A DNA stretch of 42,712 nucleotides from Thermoguttaceae bacterium (GCA_017939795.1 JAGBAA010000074.1:1-42712), one strand, 5' to 3'; shown: positions 8,827 to 18,793, numbered from the stretch's first letter. Translations and numbers: made by a program. The notes: a model not told the origin generated them from the sequence alone.

Positions 8827-11271
8827 ATGGCTCGAAGTAATGCAGTCTGGGGAATTGACGTTGGAAACTGTTCGCTGAAGGCGATGCGCTGCTTCATCGA
8901 CGACAGCAATCCGGAGATGCTGGTCGTAGACGCAGTGGATTATATTGAGTATCCGCAGATCTTGACGCAGCCGGGAGTCGATCCGGACAATGAGATCAAG
9001 GAAGCGTTCAAGCTGTTCCTCTCGCGCAACAGGATCAAAGGGGACAAAGTCGCCATTTCAGTGGGTGGACAGAACAGTCTGGTCCGCTTTATCAAACTGC
9101 CGCCGATCGAACCCAAAAAACTTCCCGATATCGTCAAGTATGAAGCCAAGCAGCAGATCCCGTTTCTGAATGAAGTCATCTGGAAATGGCAGCGCATGGG
9201 TCAGGCGTCCGAGAGCGCCCTTCCTCTTGAAGTGGAGATCGGTCTGTTTTCCGCCAAAAGGGATCAGGTCTTCAAAACGGTACTGCAGTGCGACGACCTC
9301 GGCATCCCGGTCGATCAGATCCAGCTGACGCCGCTGGCGCTCTACAACTACATGCTGCATGATGAACTTGGCGAACTTCCGGACATCGACGACTACGATC
9401 CGGAAAATCCCCCGCCGTATGTCGTCGTGCTCGCGATGGGAACGGACGCAACGGACCTGATCCTCACGAACGGATTCCGCGCCTGGCAGCGCAACCTTCC
9501 GATCGGAGGCAACCACTTCACGAAAGCACTCATGAAGGAACTGAAGCTGACGTTCGCCAAAGCAGACCATCTGAAACGCAATCTGGCTTCCAGTCAGGAT
9601 AAAGTGGCGGTCCTGCGTGCGATGCAGCCTGTCTTCAACCAGTTCCAGAACGAGATCCAGCGTTCTCTTGGATATTTCTCCAGCCAGGATCCGAATGCGG
9701 AATATCAGCAGGTCATCGCGCTGGGGAATGCGATGAAGCTGACCGGTCTGACGAAATATCTCTCGCAGAACCTTGGTATCGACGTGACCCTCGGTCAGTC
9801 TTTCGCGAGCCTCGATACATCGAATCTTGCGGACACTTCGCTCATCGCCGAAAATATGTCGACGTTCGGCACCTGCTATGGTCTCTGCCTCCAGGGGCTG
9901 AAAAAGGGAGCCGTCAATACGAACTTCCTGCCTGTTGAGATCAAGACGGCACGGATCATCAACTCCAAAAAGCCGTGGATGCTGGCGGCGACCGTCCTGC
10001 TGATGCTCGGCGTCACGGTGAATTTCGGAGCGCAGATGAACGTTCAGGACACGGTGGCCGAGAAGCACTGGAAAACCTACGAATCCCAGGCGGAAACGCT
10101 CACGAACGAAGCCAAATCGTACGTGGACGCCATTGCGGCAGAAGAGCAGAATTTCCAGATCCTCGATGCCATGGGAAACCAATTCCTCCAGAACTTTGGA
10201 AGCCGAACGAACTGGCTCGAACTCCTTTACGGCATCAACGCCTGCCTGCCGAAAGCCCCGAAACCGGAAGCGGATCTTCTGACGGCGGAAGAAGTCATGG
10301 CACGCGAAGAACTGCATATCGTAAACGTCGATGCGCAGCCTCTCAACGACTATGAGTCGGAAGAGTGGATGAAGATGGCCATCAGCACGACGCGGGGAGA
10401 GATCCTTCCGAAGAAACTTCGCAAACTCTATGAAAGATCTCTGAAGGGAAGTGAAGAAGGCGAAGAAGGTGAAGAGGAAGAAGGCGGTCTGGACGGCATC
10501 GTGAAGCAGGCGCTGGCTCCGGAACCGATCGAAGGACTTACGCCTCCGGAAGGTGAAGAAGGCGAAGAAGGAGCCGAAGAAGCGGCGGCAGAAGAAGAAT
10601 CGGAAGACGATGAAGAGGGTGAAGGCGCAGCCCCGGCCAAACCGGCACGCTGGCTCATCTCCGTCTACGGCTACCATTGGCATAATGACCGCCAGGCAAA
10701 AGTAAAGCAGGCGGATTTCGTTCAGGAACATTTTATTTCGAAACTTTCCGGAGAAACGGAATGCACGTTCCAGCTTCCGATGCTGAGATCCGCGCATGTC
10801 GTCGAACCGAATGCTGCGGACGAAGAGATCGTGAGCATGAAAGACCTGGGTGTCCGCTACCCGGTGCTCGTGAACAACGCGATCCGTTCCATGTACGCCA
10901 ACTGGGAAGACACCCGCCGGCTCGAGATCCGCGACGAATATGCCGACCCATCGACTCAGACTGCGAATCGCGGTGCAGAAGGCATGGCCGCTCAGGATGC
11001 GGCAATGGCAGATCCGAATGATCCGGCCGCCGCAAACGTCCAGCCTCTGCGCGAAGGGAGACGCTACGATTTTGTCGTCCATTTCCTCTGGGAACCAAGA
11101 TCTTCTGTAGAACGTGCGGAGATCCGTGCGGCGATCCTTGCTGCGGAAGAAGAACGCAAAAAAGCACAGGAAGAAGCCGACGATATGATGGCGGAAGACG
11201 AAGAAGACGGCAGTGAAGAAGAAACTGATGAAGAAAATGAGGAAACAGGGGAAGAAGATTCCGAAGAATGA
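8827..11271 (+). CDS. pilM: PilM-like actin-fold protein fused to membrane and acidic module
   Basis: A protein of 814 residues, more than twice the usual 350 or so for PilM. The ATG at 8827 is preferred over an upstream TTG because AAGGA precedes it. Residues about 5-360 are PilM-like: WGIDVGNCSLKAM (first phosphate motif), IKLPPIEPKKL, IVKYEAKQQIPF and a second nucleotide-binding segment VVVLAMGTDATDLIL. In classical PilM the latter starts with Asp; here it is Ala-Met-Gly. A single membrane span lies near 382-402 (MLAATVLLMLGVTVNFGAQ), followed by a PilN-like helical and periplasmic part with an acidic Glu/Gly insert near 535-605 and an acidic C-terminal tail. The protein thus looks like PilM joined to a PilN-type segment. 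It would form the inner-membrane platform of a type IV pilus or type II-like machine. The two following genes probably encode its partners. Confidence 0.85.
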   Translation: MARSNAVWGIDVGNCSLKAMRCFIDDSNPEMLVVDAVDYIEYPQILTQPGVDPDNEIKEAFKLFLSRNRIKGDKVAISVGGQNSLVRFIKLPPIEPKKLPDIVKYEAKQQIPFLNEVIWKWQRMGQASESALPLEVEIGLFSAKRDQVFKTVLQCDDLGIPVDQIQLTPLALYNYMLHDELGELPDIDDYDPENPPPYVVVLAMGTDATDLILTNGFRAWQRNLPIGGNHFTKALMKELKLTFAKADHLKRNLASSQDKVAVLRAMQPVFNQFQNEIQRSLGYFSSQDPNAEYQQVIALGNAMKLTGLTKYLSQNLGIDVTLGQSFASLDTSNLADTSLIAENMSTFGTCYGLCLQGLKKGAVNTNFLPVEIKTARIINSKKPWMLAATVLLMLGVTVNFGAQMNVQDTVAEKHWKTYESQAETLTNEAKSYVDAIAAEEQNFQILDAMGNQFLQNFGSRTNWLELLYGINACLPKAPKPEADLLTAEEVMAREELHIVNVDAQPLNDYESEEWMKMAISTTRGEILPKKLRKLYERSLKGSEEGEEGEEEEGGLDGIVKQALAPEPIEGLTPPEGEEGEEGAEEAAAEEESEDDEEGEGAAPAKPARWLISVYGYHWHNDRQAKVKQADFVQEHFISKLSGETECTFQLPMLRSAHVVEPNAADEEIVSMKDLGVRYPVLVNNAIRSMYANWEDTRRLEIRDEYADPSTQTANRGAEGMAAQDAAMADPNDPAAANVQPLREGRRYDFVVHFLWEPRSSVERAEIRAAILAAEEERKKAQEEADDMMAEDEEDGSEEETDEENEETGEEDSEE

Positions 11272-11332
11272 ACTCGGAAACTTCGTGAACGAACGAAACA
11301 AATTCACATTTTCAGAGGGTGAGACCTGATCC

Positions 11333-13240
11333 ATGAATAAATTCAGTTTAGTTTTGAAATATATCAAGAAATACGTTTTCTGGGTAATTTCGCTCGTCTG
11401 CCTTTTGACGACCATCATCGTCGGCAATATCGTGACGGGGAGCAAATCCGCGACGTTTGAAGCTCGAGAAAGTGCGATCGAAAGCCGTTTTTCCGAGATG
11501 CAGCGGCTTGCCGGCCAGGACAATCCGAATGGAGTCGTCGTGGCGCAGAAACAGGAAGATGTTGAAAATCTCAAAGCGAACATCTTTGGAGTCTGGAACA
11601 GACTTTACGCTCCGCAGAGCACGCTCGCAGAACATCATTGGCCGGAATTCCGCGGTGATGTCAATGCAGATTACTATCAGGACGAACTGCGGAATGCCTG
11701 GAACCGTCAGAGTATTTACGATACGCAGAACACGCTTCTTCCGGAGATCGCGAGTGCCTATCGCGAGTACGTCACGCGCTCTCAGGCCCGTGATTTAATG
11801 GAACGCTACCGGATCTACATTCCGCAGCTGGCTGTCGGAGCCAATGACGCCATGACCGCCGCGCTTCCGACGGGAGTGGAAAAGGCGACCGAGAGCGAAT
11901 TGCCTTCGGAAGGATGCATCATCTGGGACGAGACCAACCGTCAGCAGCTTTTCAGCCGTTTCAGCCGTTTCCTCCGTGCGAAAGCCGGGGGGATCCCGAC
12001 GCGCAATGTGTTCATCGTGCAGGAAGATCTGTGGGCCTACGACATTCTTCTCGATGCCATCGCCAAAATGAACGCCTCCTGCGAAGGAGCGCATGATGCC
12101 GTCGTGAAGCGCATTTTTGAAGTCAACGTCGCAGACGACGCTTCCAGCGAAAGCCTTGGCGGAGACGCCGGCGGCTACGGAAACCGGGAAAACCGCTCCG
12201 CTTCCGCCTCCGGCAAAGAAGGACCGGTCGTTTTCCGCAATTCTGCCGATCGGGTCGTCATGGTGGAAGAACCGGCCGTGACGGGAGACGAAGAACTGGA
12301 TGACCTCGCTGCCGGCGCGGAACTGGAAGAGGAAACGGAAAGTGTTTTCGGAGACGACGACGAATTTGAAGAACTCTTCAACTACCGCTACTGCGATATG
12401 CACGGCAACTTCATGCCCGCGACGCGTCTTGTGGAGTACCTCAAGACCAAGCCGGAATACAAAATGATGCCGGTCCACGTCCGCATCCTCATCAATCAGG
12501 AACAGATCCCGCAGTTCATGCTCAACTGCATGAATTCCGAGCTGCCGATCTACATTCACCAGATCAGCGTCAAAGTGCGCGATTTCGATTCGATCGCCCA
12601 CAAACTGGAGATCGTTCCGGAAGAAAAACCGTCCTCCGAAGAAGAGAGCGTCGGAACCTCTTCCCGTGCGTCCCGCGCATCTCGTGAAACTGCCAGAGAA
12701 GCAGCGGCTCCGACGGAACTTCAGCAGCCCGGAATGGACGGCAAAACGGATGAAAGAAAGCCGGAAGACGTGGAATTTGAGCTTTGGGGAATGCTCTGCA
12801 TCTTCAATCCGCCGGACATGGCGAAATTTGATGCGGCTCTGGGAGGAGAAGAAGGCGAAAGTTCCGAGGAAGAGTCCGAAGACGGCGAAGAGTCCGAAGA
12901 CGGTGAAGAGTCTGAAGACGGTGAAGAGTCCGAAGACGGTGAAGAGTCTGAAGACGGTGAAGAGTCTGAAGACGGTGAAGAGTCCGAAGACGGTGAAGAG
13001 TCCGAAGACGGCAATGCAGCGGAAGACGAGGAAGCGGCGGAAGATCCTGAAGAAGGAGAAGCAGCTTCGGATGAGGACGCAGACGCGGATACCTCCGACG
13101 AGTCTGAAAATGCCGATGAGGAAGAACCGGCAGCAGAAGCTGCGGACGGATCGGCAGACGAGGCCGGCGTGACGGAAGAAGCGGAAGCGGATGCAGAAGC
13201 GGAAGCAGAAGCCGAAACTGAAGCGGAAAACGAAGAGTAA
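11333..13240 (+). CDS. Single-span membrane protein with acidic repeat tail, PilM-cluster partner
   Basis: A 635-residue protein, not recognised by family. It starts with a short cytoplasmic segment and one membrane span near residues 13-34 (FWVISLVCLLTTIIVGNIV), then a coiled-coil-prone region (residues about 40-90) and a globular part. The last 130 or so residues are extremely acidic, including eight perfect ESEDGE-type hexapeptides. The topology (short cytoplasmic tail, one span, coiled coil, extracytoplasmic domain) resembles PilN/PilO-type platform proteins, and its position 61 bp after the PilM-like gene supports that role. The assignment to PilN/O is inference from layout only. The acidic tail, if periplasmic, could bind cations or act as a spacer. 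Confidence 0.75.
   Translation: MNKFSLVLKYIKKYVFWVISLVCLLTTIIVGNIVTGSKSATFEARESAIESRFSEMQRLAGQDNPNGVVVAQKQEDVENLKANIFGVWNRLYAPQSTLAEHHWPEFRGDVNADYYQDELRNAWNRQSIYDTQNTLLPEIASAYREYVTRSQARDLMERYRIYIPQLAVGANDAMTAALPTGVEKATESELPSEGCIIWDETNRQQLFSRFSRFLRAKAGGIPTRNVFIVQEDLWAYDILLDAIAKMNASCEGAHDAVVKRIFEVNVADDASSESLGGDAGGYGNRENRSASASGKEGPVVFRNSADRVVMVEEPAVTGDEELDDLAAGAELEEETESVFGDDDEFEELFNYRYCDMHGNFMPATRLVEYLKTKPEYKMMPVHVRILINQEQIPQFMLNCMNSELPIYIHQISVKVRDFDSIAHKLEIVPEEKPSSEEESVGTSSRASRASRETAREAAAPTELQQPGMDGKTDERKPEDVEFELWGMLCIFNPPDMAKFDAALGGEEGESSEEESEDGEESEDGEESEDGEESEDGEESEDGEESEDGEESEDGEESEDGNAAEDEEAAEDPEEGEAASDEDADADTSDESENADEEEPAAEAADGSADEAGVTEEAEADAEAEAEAETEAENEE
12869..13012 (+). repeat. Eight tandem 18-bp repeats encoding acidic hexapeptide
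   Basis: Eight uninterrupted copies of the unit GAAGAGTCYGAAGACGGY encode E-E-S-E-D-G. Variation is confined to synonymous third positions, so the peptide is kept identical while the DNA drifts. This suggests selection for the acidic peptide as well as recent slippage expansion. Confidence 0.95.
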
Positions 13241-13427
13241 AGTAAATTTTCAGGCAGACGGTCTTTTTTTGAAGCGGAACTTTAAAAAAAGACCGGGCAG
13301 CCGGAGATCGAAACCGAACAGGGGAACGATTTTCGGGAGCAAAAGGGGAATGGTTCTGAACGGCTTCCGTTTCTGCCTTCCAAAATACGAAATACGAACA
13401 CGACGAAAACCCAAACAGGAATAAACG

Positions 13428-15602
13428 ATGAAAGGCAAATTCGATGCAGACAGCCTGAAGGAACTTTGCATCAATCATTTTGAGAAAGTTCTCTTCGGCA
13501 TTTTGGTCGTCTTTTTTCTGATGATGATTCAATCTGCACTGCAGGTGAAGCCATACACGAAGAAACCGGACCAGTTGAGCAGCGCGTGCAGTCAGGCCAG
13601 AGCGAAACTGGAAGCGGTCCAGGAAGTCGAGCCGGTGACCCGCAGCTACGATACGCTGGTCGTCGGGATCCAGGAAGAGATCCCTGCCGCGCAGTACGCC
13701 ACGACTGCGTCATGGAATCCGATCCTGTCCAAAGAGGGCCAAAAACGGAAAACCCCCCGTGCATTAGCCGTCACGAATCTGAATGTCGTGGAATGGCACG
13801 GGAGTGTCCAGCGTCCGCAAAGAACGGATGAAGCGGGAGCGGAAAATGCTTTCGACGATGGACTTGGCGGCGGAAGACTGAGCCAGACGGAAGGCGTACG
13901 CTGCTGCATCCTGATCGGTGAGATCCCCATGGCAGAACAGGAACTTGAATATCAGCGCAAGCTGGGACTTCGGGATCTGAGCAATTTCAAGGAAGCTGCC
14001 AGAATAGATACGATGGACAACCCGGCGGACTCCCCGATGTTCTACAATTACTCGGTCCAGCGTGCGGAAGTACCGGCGGACGGAGACATTTCCAAACTGA
14101 CGGACAAAGACTGGGAAGACCTTCGTAAAAAGCTCCGCGGCAAGCCGTCGATCAACGAACAGCGCATCCTCTATTTCCAGGGGGACGGCGAACTGGGTTC
14201 CCGCGGCGGAAGCATGGATCTTCCGGACAAATACGCCCCGCCGGAACTCTGGCGTGTCGCCAAAACGGCCGAAGATCTTGAAGCCCAGAAAGACGGGAAG
14301 AGTCCGGAAAACAAAACCGCCAAAGGAAGAAATCCGCGCAATGCCAATCCCGCCATGACGGGCCATGACGGAACGACGGTCAACGGCATGACGCACGCAA
14401 GAAATGAATCGCTGATGATCCCGCTCCCCCAGGTCTCGAATTCCGGAACCAATATGCAGTTTGACTGGGTGACTTACCTGCCGTATCCGGAAGAATTCGA
14501 GCTGGAATTGAATTCCATGGATGGACGCGGTCTGCGCCGTACGGGCAGTGATGCGGATGAGGAAGATGAGGACGCCGAAGAAGAAGTCTCTGAAGAAGAC
14601 GTTGATGAAGAGGACGAAGACGAAGACGAATACGAAGTCGTCGAAGATCAAAACGCCAACGACAATATGGATCAGGAAGCGAACGTGCGTCTCTTCCGCT
14701 ATGTGGACTACACCGTGGAACCCGGCAAACAGTACGTCTACCGGGTGAAGGTCCAGCTCCACAATCCGAACTACCAGTACGATCCGCCGTTCAACGTCGA
14801 AGATCCGGATGACCGCAAGGTGAAATACCTTGAAAGCGCCTGGTCGAACGTGACGCCGCCGGTGACCATCCCGCTGGATCAGCATTTCTATCTGCCGGGT
14901 TACGCGAAGAAATTCACGACCGACATCAAGGAGAAACGCTGGAGTCCCTACCTGACGCTCATGCCGGTGACGTTCAACGAAACGGACGGCAATGAAGACT
15001 TCACGTATTTCAGTGAGATCATGAAGCTGGAAAGCAAGAAATCCTCACGAAATTCAAGACGAAAGCCCAAAAAGGAAGAGCCGGTCCGTATTTATCCGGG
15101 TCAGGTGCTGAATCTGATGGTTTACGAAGATTCGATCCGTCAGCTCGGCAATATGGATCAGGGGATGAATCCGCAGCGGCGATACGATGACGATGAGGAA
15201 GAAGATCGCCCGCGGAAATCGTTCCGAACCGGATTCATTCTTCTGGATGCCCGCGGCGGAAAAGAACTTTACGCTCCGCTGGATAAACGGGATTTTGAAG
15301 GCGCGGCTCAGGAGATCAAGAGCCATCCGGAGGGGATCTACTCTCCGTCCATGGTCCTGCTCATGGGACCGAAGGGGGATTTCGTGATCCAGTCCGAGCT
15401 TGAAGACGTCTCCGACGTTTACCGCCGCCGCGACAAGTCCCAGCAGCAGAATCTTGAACTGGAATCCATGATGCAGCAGAACGGCATGGAAAACCAGGAA
15501 GAGGATCGGCGAAGCAGACGCAGTTCTTCCCGAAGAAACCGCATGAATGAAGGCGGCGACATGGGAGGAACGCAGAACAACCGGACGAATCGGCTTCGCT
15601 GA
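13428..15602 (+). CDS. Single-span membrane protein, third member of PilM cluster
   Basis: A 724-residue protein of unknown family. A cytoplasmic start is followed by one membrane span near residues 21-40 (FEKVLFGILVVFFLMMIQSA) and a long extracytoplasmic portion. An acidic stretch (residues about 370-410, Glu/Asp-rich) splits it. The part after it contains FRYVDYTVEPGKQYVYRVKVQ, which looks like a beta-sandwich (fibronectin-like) segment. The C terminus is Arg/Ser/Asn-rich. AGGAATAAACG gives a good ribosome binding site. It follows the acidic-repeat gene by 187 bp on the same strand. By position it should belong to the same envelope assembly as the PilM-like protein, possibly in a PilO/PilP-like role, but no motif proves this. 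Confidence 0.75.
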   Translation: MKGKFDADSLKELCINHFEKVLFGILVVFFLMMIQSALQVKPYTKKPDQLSSACSQARAKLEAVQEVEPVTRSYDTLVVGIQEEIPAAQYATTASWNPILSKEGQKRKTPRALAVTNLNVVEWHGSVQRPQRTDEAGAENAFDDGLGGGRLSQTEGVRCCILIGEIPMAEQELEYQRKLGLRDLSNFKEAARIDTMDNPADSPMFYNYSVQRAEVPADGDISKLTDKDWEDLRKKLRGKPSINEQRILYFQGDGELGSRGGSMDLPDKYAPPELWRVAKTAEDLEAQKDGKSPENKTAKGRNPRNANPAMTGHDGTTVNGMTHARNESLMIPLPQVSNSGTNMQFDWVTYLPYPEEFELELNSMDGRGLRRTGSDADEEDEDAEEEVSEEDVDEEDEDEDEYEVVEDQNANDNMDQEANVRLFRYVDYTVEPGKQYVYRVKVQLHNPNYQYDPPFNVEDPDDRKVKYLESAWSNVTPPVTIPLDQHFYLPGYAKKFTTDIKEKRWSPYLTLMPVTFNETDGNEDFTYFSEIMKLESKKSSRNSRRKPKKEEPVRIYPGQVLNLMVYEDSIRQLGNMDQGMNPQRRYDDDEEEDRPRKSFRTGFILLDARGGKELYAPLDKRDFEGAAQEIKSHPEGIYSPSMVLLMGPKGDFVIQSELEDVSDVYRRRDKSQQQNLELESMMQQNGMENQEEDRRSRRSSSRRNRMNEGGDMGGTQNNRTNRLR

Positions 15603-15651
15603 CCGGTCGGTGAATTTGTCTGCGGATAAAAGTTTCGTTTTTTGAAATGAG

Positions 15652-15690
15652 AAAGGGAATGCAGATCGTTTCTGCGTTCCTTTTCTTCCT
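15652..15690 (+). terminator. Intrinsic terminator of the PilM cluster
   Basis: The stem pairs GGAATGCAGA with TCTGCGTTCC (one wobble pair) around a 5-base loop and is followed by TTTTCTTCC. It lies about 50 bases after the stop of the 724-residue protein. Confidence 0.75.
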
Positions 15691-15717
15691 GAATGAGAGA
15701 AGTTTTCTGAAAAAACC

Positions 15718-16530
15718 ATGATCGAAAAAATTCCCGCGGGAGACCTGATTTTTCTTGGGACCGGCACCTCACACGGAGTTCCGATGATCGGATGCGAATG
15801 TGCGGTCTGCAGCAGTCCGGATCCGCGCAATAAACGCACACGCAGTTCCATCATCCTTGGATTTCCGGAGGGCGATCTTCTGATCGACACTTCCCCGGAT
15901 CTGCGTCAGCAATTTCTTCGGGAACGTCTTCTTTACGCGGACTCGATCCTGTTCACGCATCCGCACGTGGACCATCTGTTTGGTCTTGACGACACACGGA
16001 GGTTTTCGCACCTGAATGGAATGCGTCCCATTGAAGTCTTTTGTTCGGAACACGTTGAACGGGAGATCCATGCCCGTTTTGAGTACATTTTCGACCCGGC
16101 CGTTCAAAATTTTCCGGCAGGAGGGATCCCCAAACTGCACCTGAACCGGATCGAGCCGTTCCGGGAGTTTGAAGTTCTTGGGCAAAAGGTCCTGCCGCTG
16201 CGGATCATTCACGGGAGGATCGAGATCCTTGGATTCCGGATCGGCGATCTGGCATACTGTACCGACGTGAAGATCGTGCCTCCGGAGACGATGGAGCATC
16301 TTTACGGTCTGGAGACTCTCATCATCGGCTGTCTGCGCTACGATCCGCATCCGACGCACATGGGGCTTGACGAAGTTCTGGAACTGGTAGAAAAACTTCA
16401 GCCGAAACGGGTCTTCTTCACGCACATCGGGCATGGTTTCGACCATGAAAAGCTCTCCCGCGAGCTTCCGGAACATATCCGTCCGGCATTTGACGGACTT
16501 TATTTGGAAAAATGTTTTCCGACTTCTTGA
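15718..16530 (+). CDS. MBL-fold metallohydrolase, PhnP-like phosphodiesterase
   Basis: A 270-residue cytoplasmic metallo-beta-lactamase-fold protein (COG1235 type). It opens with FLGTGTSHGVPMIGC and a Cys cluster C-E-C-A-V-C, a feature of PhnP-like members that bind an extra zinc. The metal motif HxHxDH appears as THPHVDHLFG; further ligands fit the Asp in YCTDVKIVP and the His in FFTHIGHGFDH. PhnP itself hydrolyses 5-phosphoribosyl 1,2-cyclic phosphate in phosphonate breakdown, but no phn genes are nearby, so the substrate here is open (cyclic phosphate or other phosphodiester). It has its own small transcription unit after the PilM-cluster terminator; the ribosome binding site is weak. Confidence 0.85.
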   Translation: MIEKIPAGDLIFLGTGTSHGVPMIGCECAVCSSPDPRNKRTRSSIILGFPEGDLLIDTSPDLRQQFLRERLLYADSILFTHPHVDHLFGLDDTRRFSHLNGMRPIEVFCSEHVEREIHARFEYIFDPAVQNFPAGGIPKLHLNRIEPFREFEVLGQKVLPLRIIHGRIEILGFRIGDLAYCTDVKIVPPETMEHLYGLETLIIGCLRYDPHPTHMGLDEVLELVEKLQPKRVFFTHIGHGFDHEKLSRELPEHIRPAFDGLYLEKCFPTS

Positions 16531-16680
16531 CATTTGCCCCAAGATCCGCTAAAATGGGAACATTGAGGACCGAAGCTTTTTGGTATCCGGAAAAGTTTCC
16601 CGGTCCCTTTTATTTTTCAGATATTTTTCACGGAAAGTTTTCTTCCGGCTTTCCGCCAGCCTGTTTCGAGAGGAAAAATC

Positions 16681-18765
16681 ATGCCAAAACATTCCGCATT
16701 TTCCCGCCGTCAATTCCTCGGCACGTCCCTGGGCACCTCGATAGCCCTCACCGCATTTCCCGGAAAACTCTGGGCTGCCGGTCCCGGAACTGAACTCGAC
16801 AAAGAACTCGTTCTGCGCTGCGCGATCATGAGCGACGTTCATTTCAAAACGGATCCGAACTGTGCAGAAAAAAAGCGTCTCGAAAAATTGATGCGCTTCC
16901 TCCCGACGTACGCCAAAGACTCCGCGCATCCGAATTTTGATGCCGTCATGGTCGTCGGCGATATGTCGGACCACGGATACGCCGCGGAACTCGTTCCGTT
17001 CCGCGACACGCTTCTCGGAAACCTTCCTCAGGGCGCGCAGGCTCTTCTGTGCATGGGGAATCATGAGCACTGGGGCGGCGAAGAGCACGTAAAAGCCGGA
17101 GGAAGCCGAAAGAACTGGGAAACCATCTTTTCCCGCCCGGCCAACTCGCACACGGTGATCAACGGGTACCATTTCATCGGACTTTCCTGCGAAAAGGGGA
17201 CCTGCAAGGACGGCGACTATCTCTACATTCTGGACTGGCTCCGCGAACAGCTGAACGCCGCCGTGAAAGACGATCCGAAAAAACCGATCTTCGTTTTCCA
17301 GCACTACCATGTCCGCGGCACGGTTTACGGCGGGTTTGAGAAAGATTGGGCCGGCGTGAAGGATCTGCGCGCCATTTTCGAGGAATTTCCGCAGATCATC
17401 GACTTTTCCGGACACTCGCACTATCCGTCCAATGACCCGCGCAGTGCCTGGCAGGGAAAATTCACGGCATTCGGGACCGCGACGCTGAGTTACTTCGCGA
17501 TGGAAGGCGGGATCTTCAACCGCTTCCCTGCCGGATACCAGAATGCCGCGCAGGTCTACTTCATGGAAGTCTTCAAAGACAACTCGGTCCACTTCCGCAT
17601 TTTCGACGTCCTTACGGAAACGTTCTTCGACACGGAGTACTTCATCGCGGAACCGGGGGCGATCGAAAAATACTGCTATACGGAAAAACGCTACGAAACG
17701 GCCTCGACTCCGTACTGGACGGCCGAATTCGCTCCGGTGAAAGACGCCAAAGTCTGCGCCGAGAAGCCGAAAGCCTCGGTTTCCGACATTGACGCGTACT
17801 CCGCACGCCTGACGTTCCCGCAGGCTCACGACACAGCCAGCCCCAATACGTTCCTCGGATCCTACCAGATCAAACTTCAGGAACGAAAGACCGGCACAAA
17901 CGGCGAATGGACCGACTTCGGAGAAGAAAATCCCTGGTCCGGCTACTATTTTGCGGAGCAGCCGAAAGAGATCATCGCAGACCTGAACAGTCTGGAGGAA
18001 GGCCGGGACTGGCTGGCGGCCATCCGTGCGAGAAACGTTTTCGGAAAACTTTCCGAAGAGACCATTTCCGTCGAATTCCAGACGCCGCGCGACCCGGACA
18101 AATACCTCCAGGATCGAACGGCTCCTTACCCGAAAGCGGACGCGCTCGATTTCCGCGTGACGGAAGACGGCCAAGCCGCCAACGAACCGCTTTCGGAAAC
18201 CTTCCCGCATGGACTGGAGACCTGCGGGAAACCGGTCATTTCCGACGGCTGGGCGCAGTTTGACGGAAAAGACGCGCGCTACCGCGTCCGATTTGACCGC
18301 GGACACTACGCCCGTCTCCGGCGCCAGATCACGCTGGGTGCCCGATTCTCATTCGACGAATACCCGGCCGGACAGAATGGGTGCATCATCGCGAATACGG
18401 AAGTCGGCGGCACCGGGATCTCCATTGACCATCAGCAAAAGACGCTGAACTTCTGGTGCCATGTTGCGGGACGCTACCAGATCATTTCCGCACCGATCGC
18501 TCCCGGTTCCCATTCCGCGTACGGGACCTACGATGGACAGAATGTCCGCTTCTATCTTGACGGCAAAGAGGTCGGCGTGCAGAAAGCGTCCGGTCCGCTG
18601 ACGTACACGGCGAACGACTCGGCCTGCGCGTACTCGATCGCGTCCGACATTTCCGGCAACTATGGCGGAAACAGCTACTTCAAGGGAAAGATCCAGTTCG
18701 CGCGAGTCTTCACGTGGGCACTGACTCCCGAACAGGTGAAGAATCTTTCGCCCGACGCGAAATAA
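16681..18765 (+). CDS. Tat-exported calcineurin-like phosphoesterase with LamG-like domain
   Basis: A 694-residue protein. It begins with a Tat signal (SRRQFLGTS followed by a hydrophobic stretch and A-A). The metallophosphoesterase domain (residues about 50-320) has all expected metal motifs in order: SDVHF, VGDMSDHG, GNHEHW, FQHYH and SGHSHYP. A fibronectin-like region follows, and the C-terminal 170 or so residues resemble a concanavalin/LamG-3 fold (ISIDHQQKTLNFW, YDGQNVRFYLDGKEV), commonly used to bind glycans. It probably removes phosphate from, or cleaves, an extracellular phosphoester while anchored to polysaccharide. It lies upstream of another secreted carbohydrate-related candidate, with a hairpin between them. 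Confidence 0.87.
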   Translation: MPKHSAFSRRQFLGTSLGTSIALTAFPGKLWAAGPGTELDKELVLRCAIMSDVHFKTDPNCAEKKRLEKLMRFLPTYAKDSAHPNFDAVMVVGDMSDHGYAAELVPFRDTLLGNLPQGAQALLCMGNHEHWGGEEHVKAGGSRKNWETIFSRPANSHTVINGYHFIGLSCEKGTCKDGDYLYILDWLREQLNAAVKDDPKKPIFVFQHYHVRGTVYGGFEKDWAGVKDLRAIFEEFPQIIDFSGHSHYPSNDPRSAWQGKFTAFGTATLSYFAMEGGIFNRFPAGYQNAAQVYFMEVFKDNSVHFRIFDVLTETFFDTEYFIAEPGAIEKYCYTEKRYETASTPYWTAEFAPVKDAKVCAEKPKASVSDIDAYSARLTFPQAHDTASPNTFLGSYQIKLQERKTGTNGEWTDFGEENPWSGYYFAEQPKEIIADLNSLEEGRDWLAAIRARNVFGKLSEETISVEFQTPRDPDKYLQDRTAPYPKADALDFRVTEDGQAANEPLSETFPHGLETCGKPVISDGWAQFDGKDARYRVRFDRGHYARLRRQITLGARFSFDEYPAGQNGCIIANTEVGGTGISIDHQQKTLNFWCHVAGRYQIISAPIAPGSHSAYGTYDGQNVRFYLDGKEVGVQKASGPLTYTANDSACAYSIASDISGNYGGNSYFKGKIQFARVFTWALTPEQVKNLSPDAK

Positions 18766-18793
18766 AAAACGCACCGGATGAATTTTAAAATTC

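Noticed and set aside
9058-11583. Long minus-strand open frame opposite the PilM-like gene
   Set aside because: The plus-strand reading has PilM motifs, a ribosome binding site and a promoter. The antisense reading is Arg/Phe-rich and unrecognisable.
12869-13012. 18-bp repeats as a CRISPR or regulatory array
   Set aside because: They are in frame, gapless and encode a constant peptide, so they are coding repeats.
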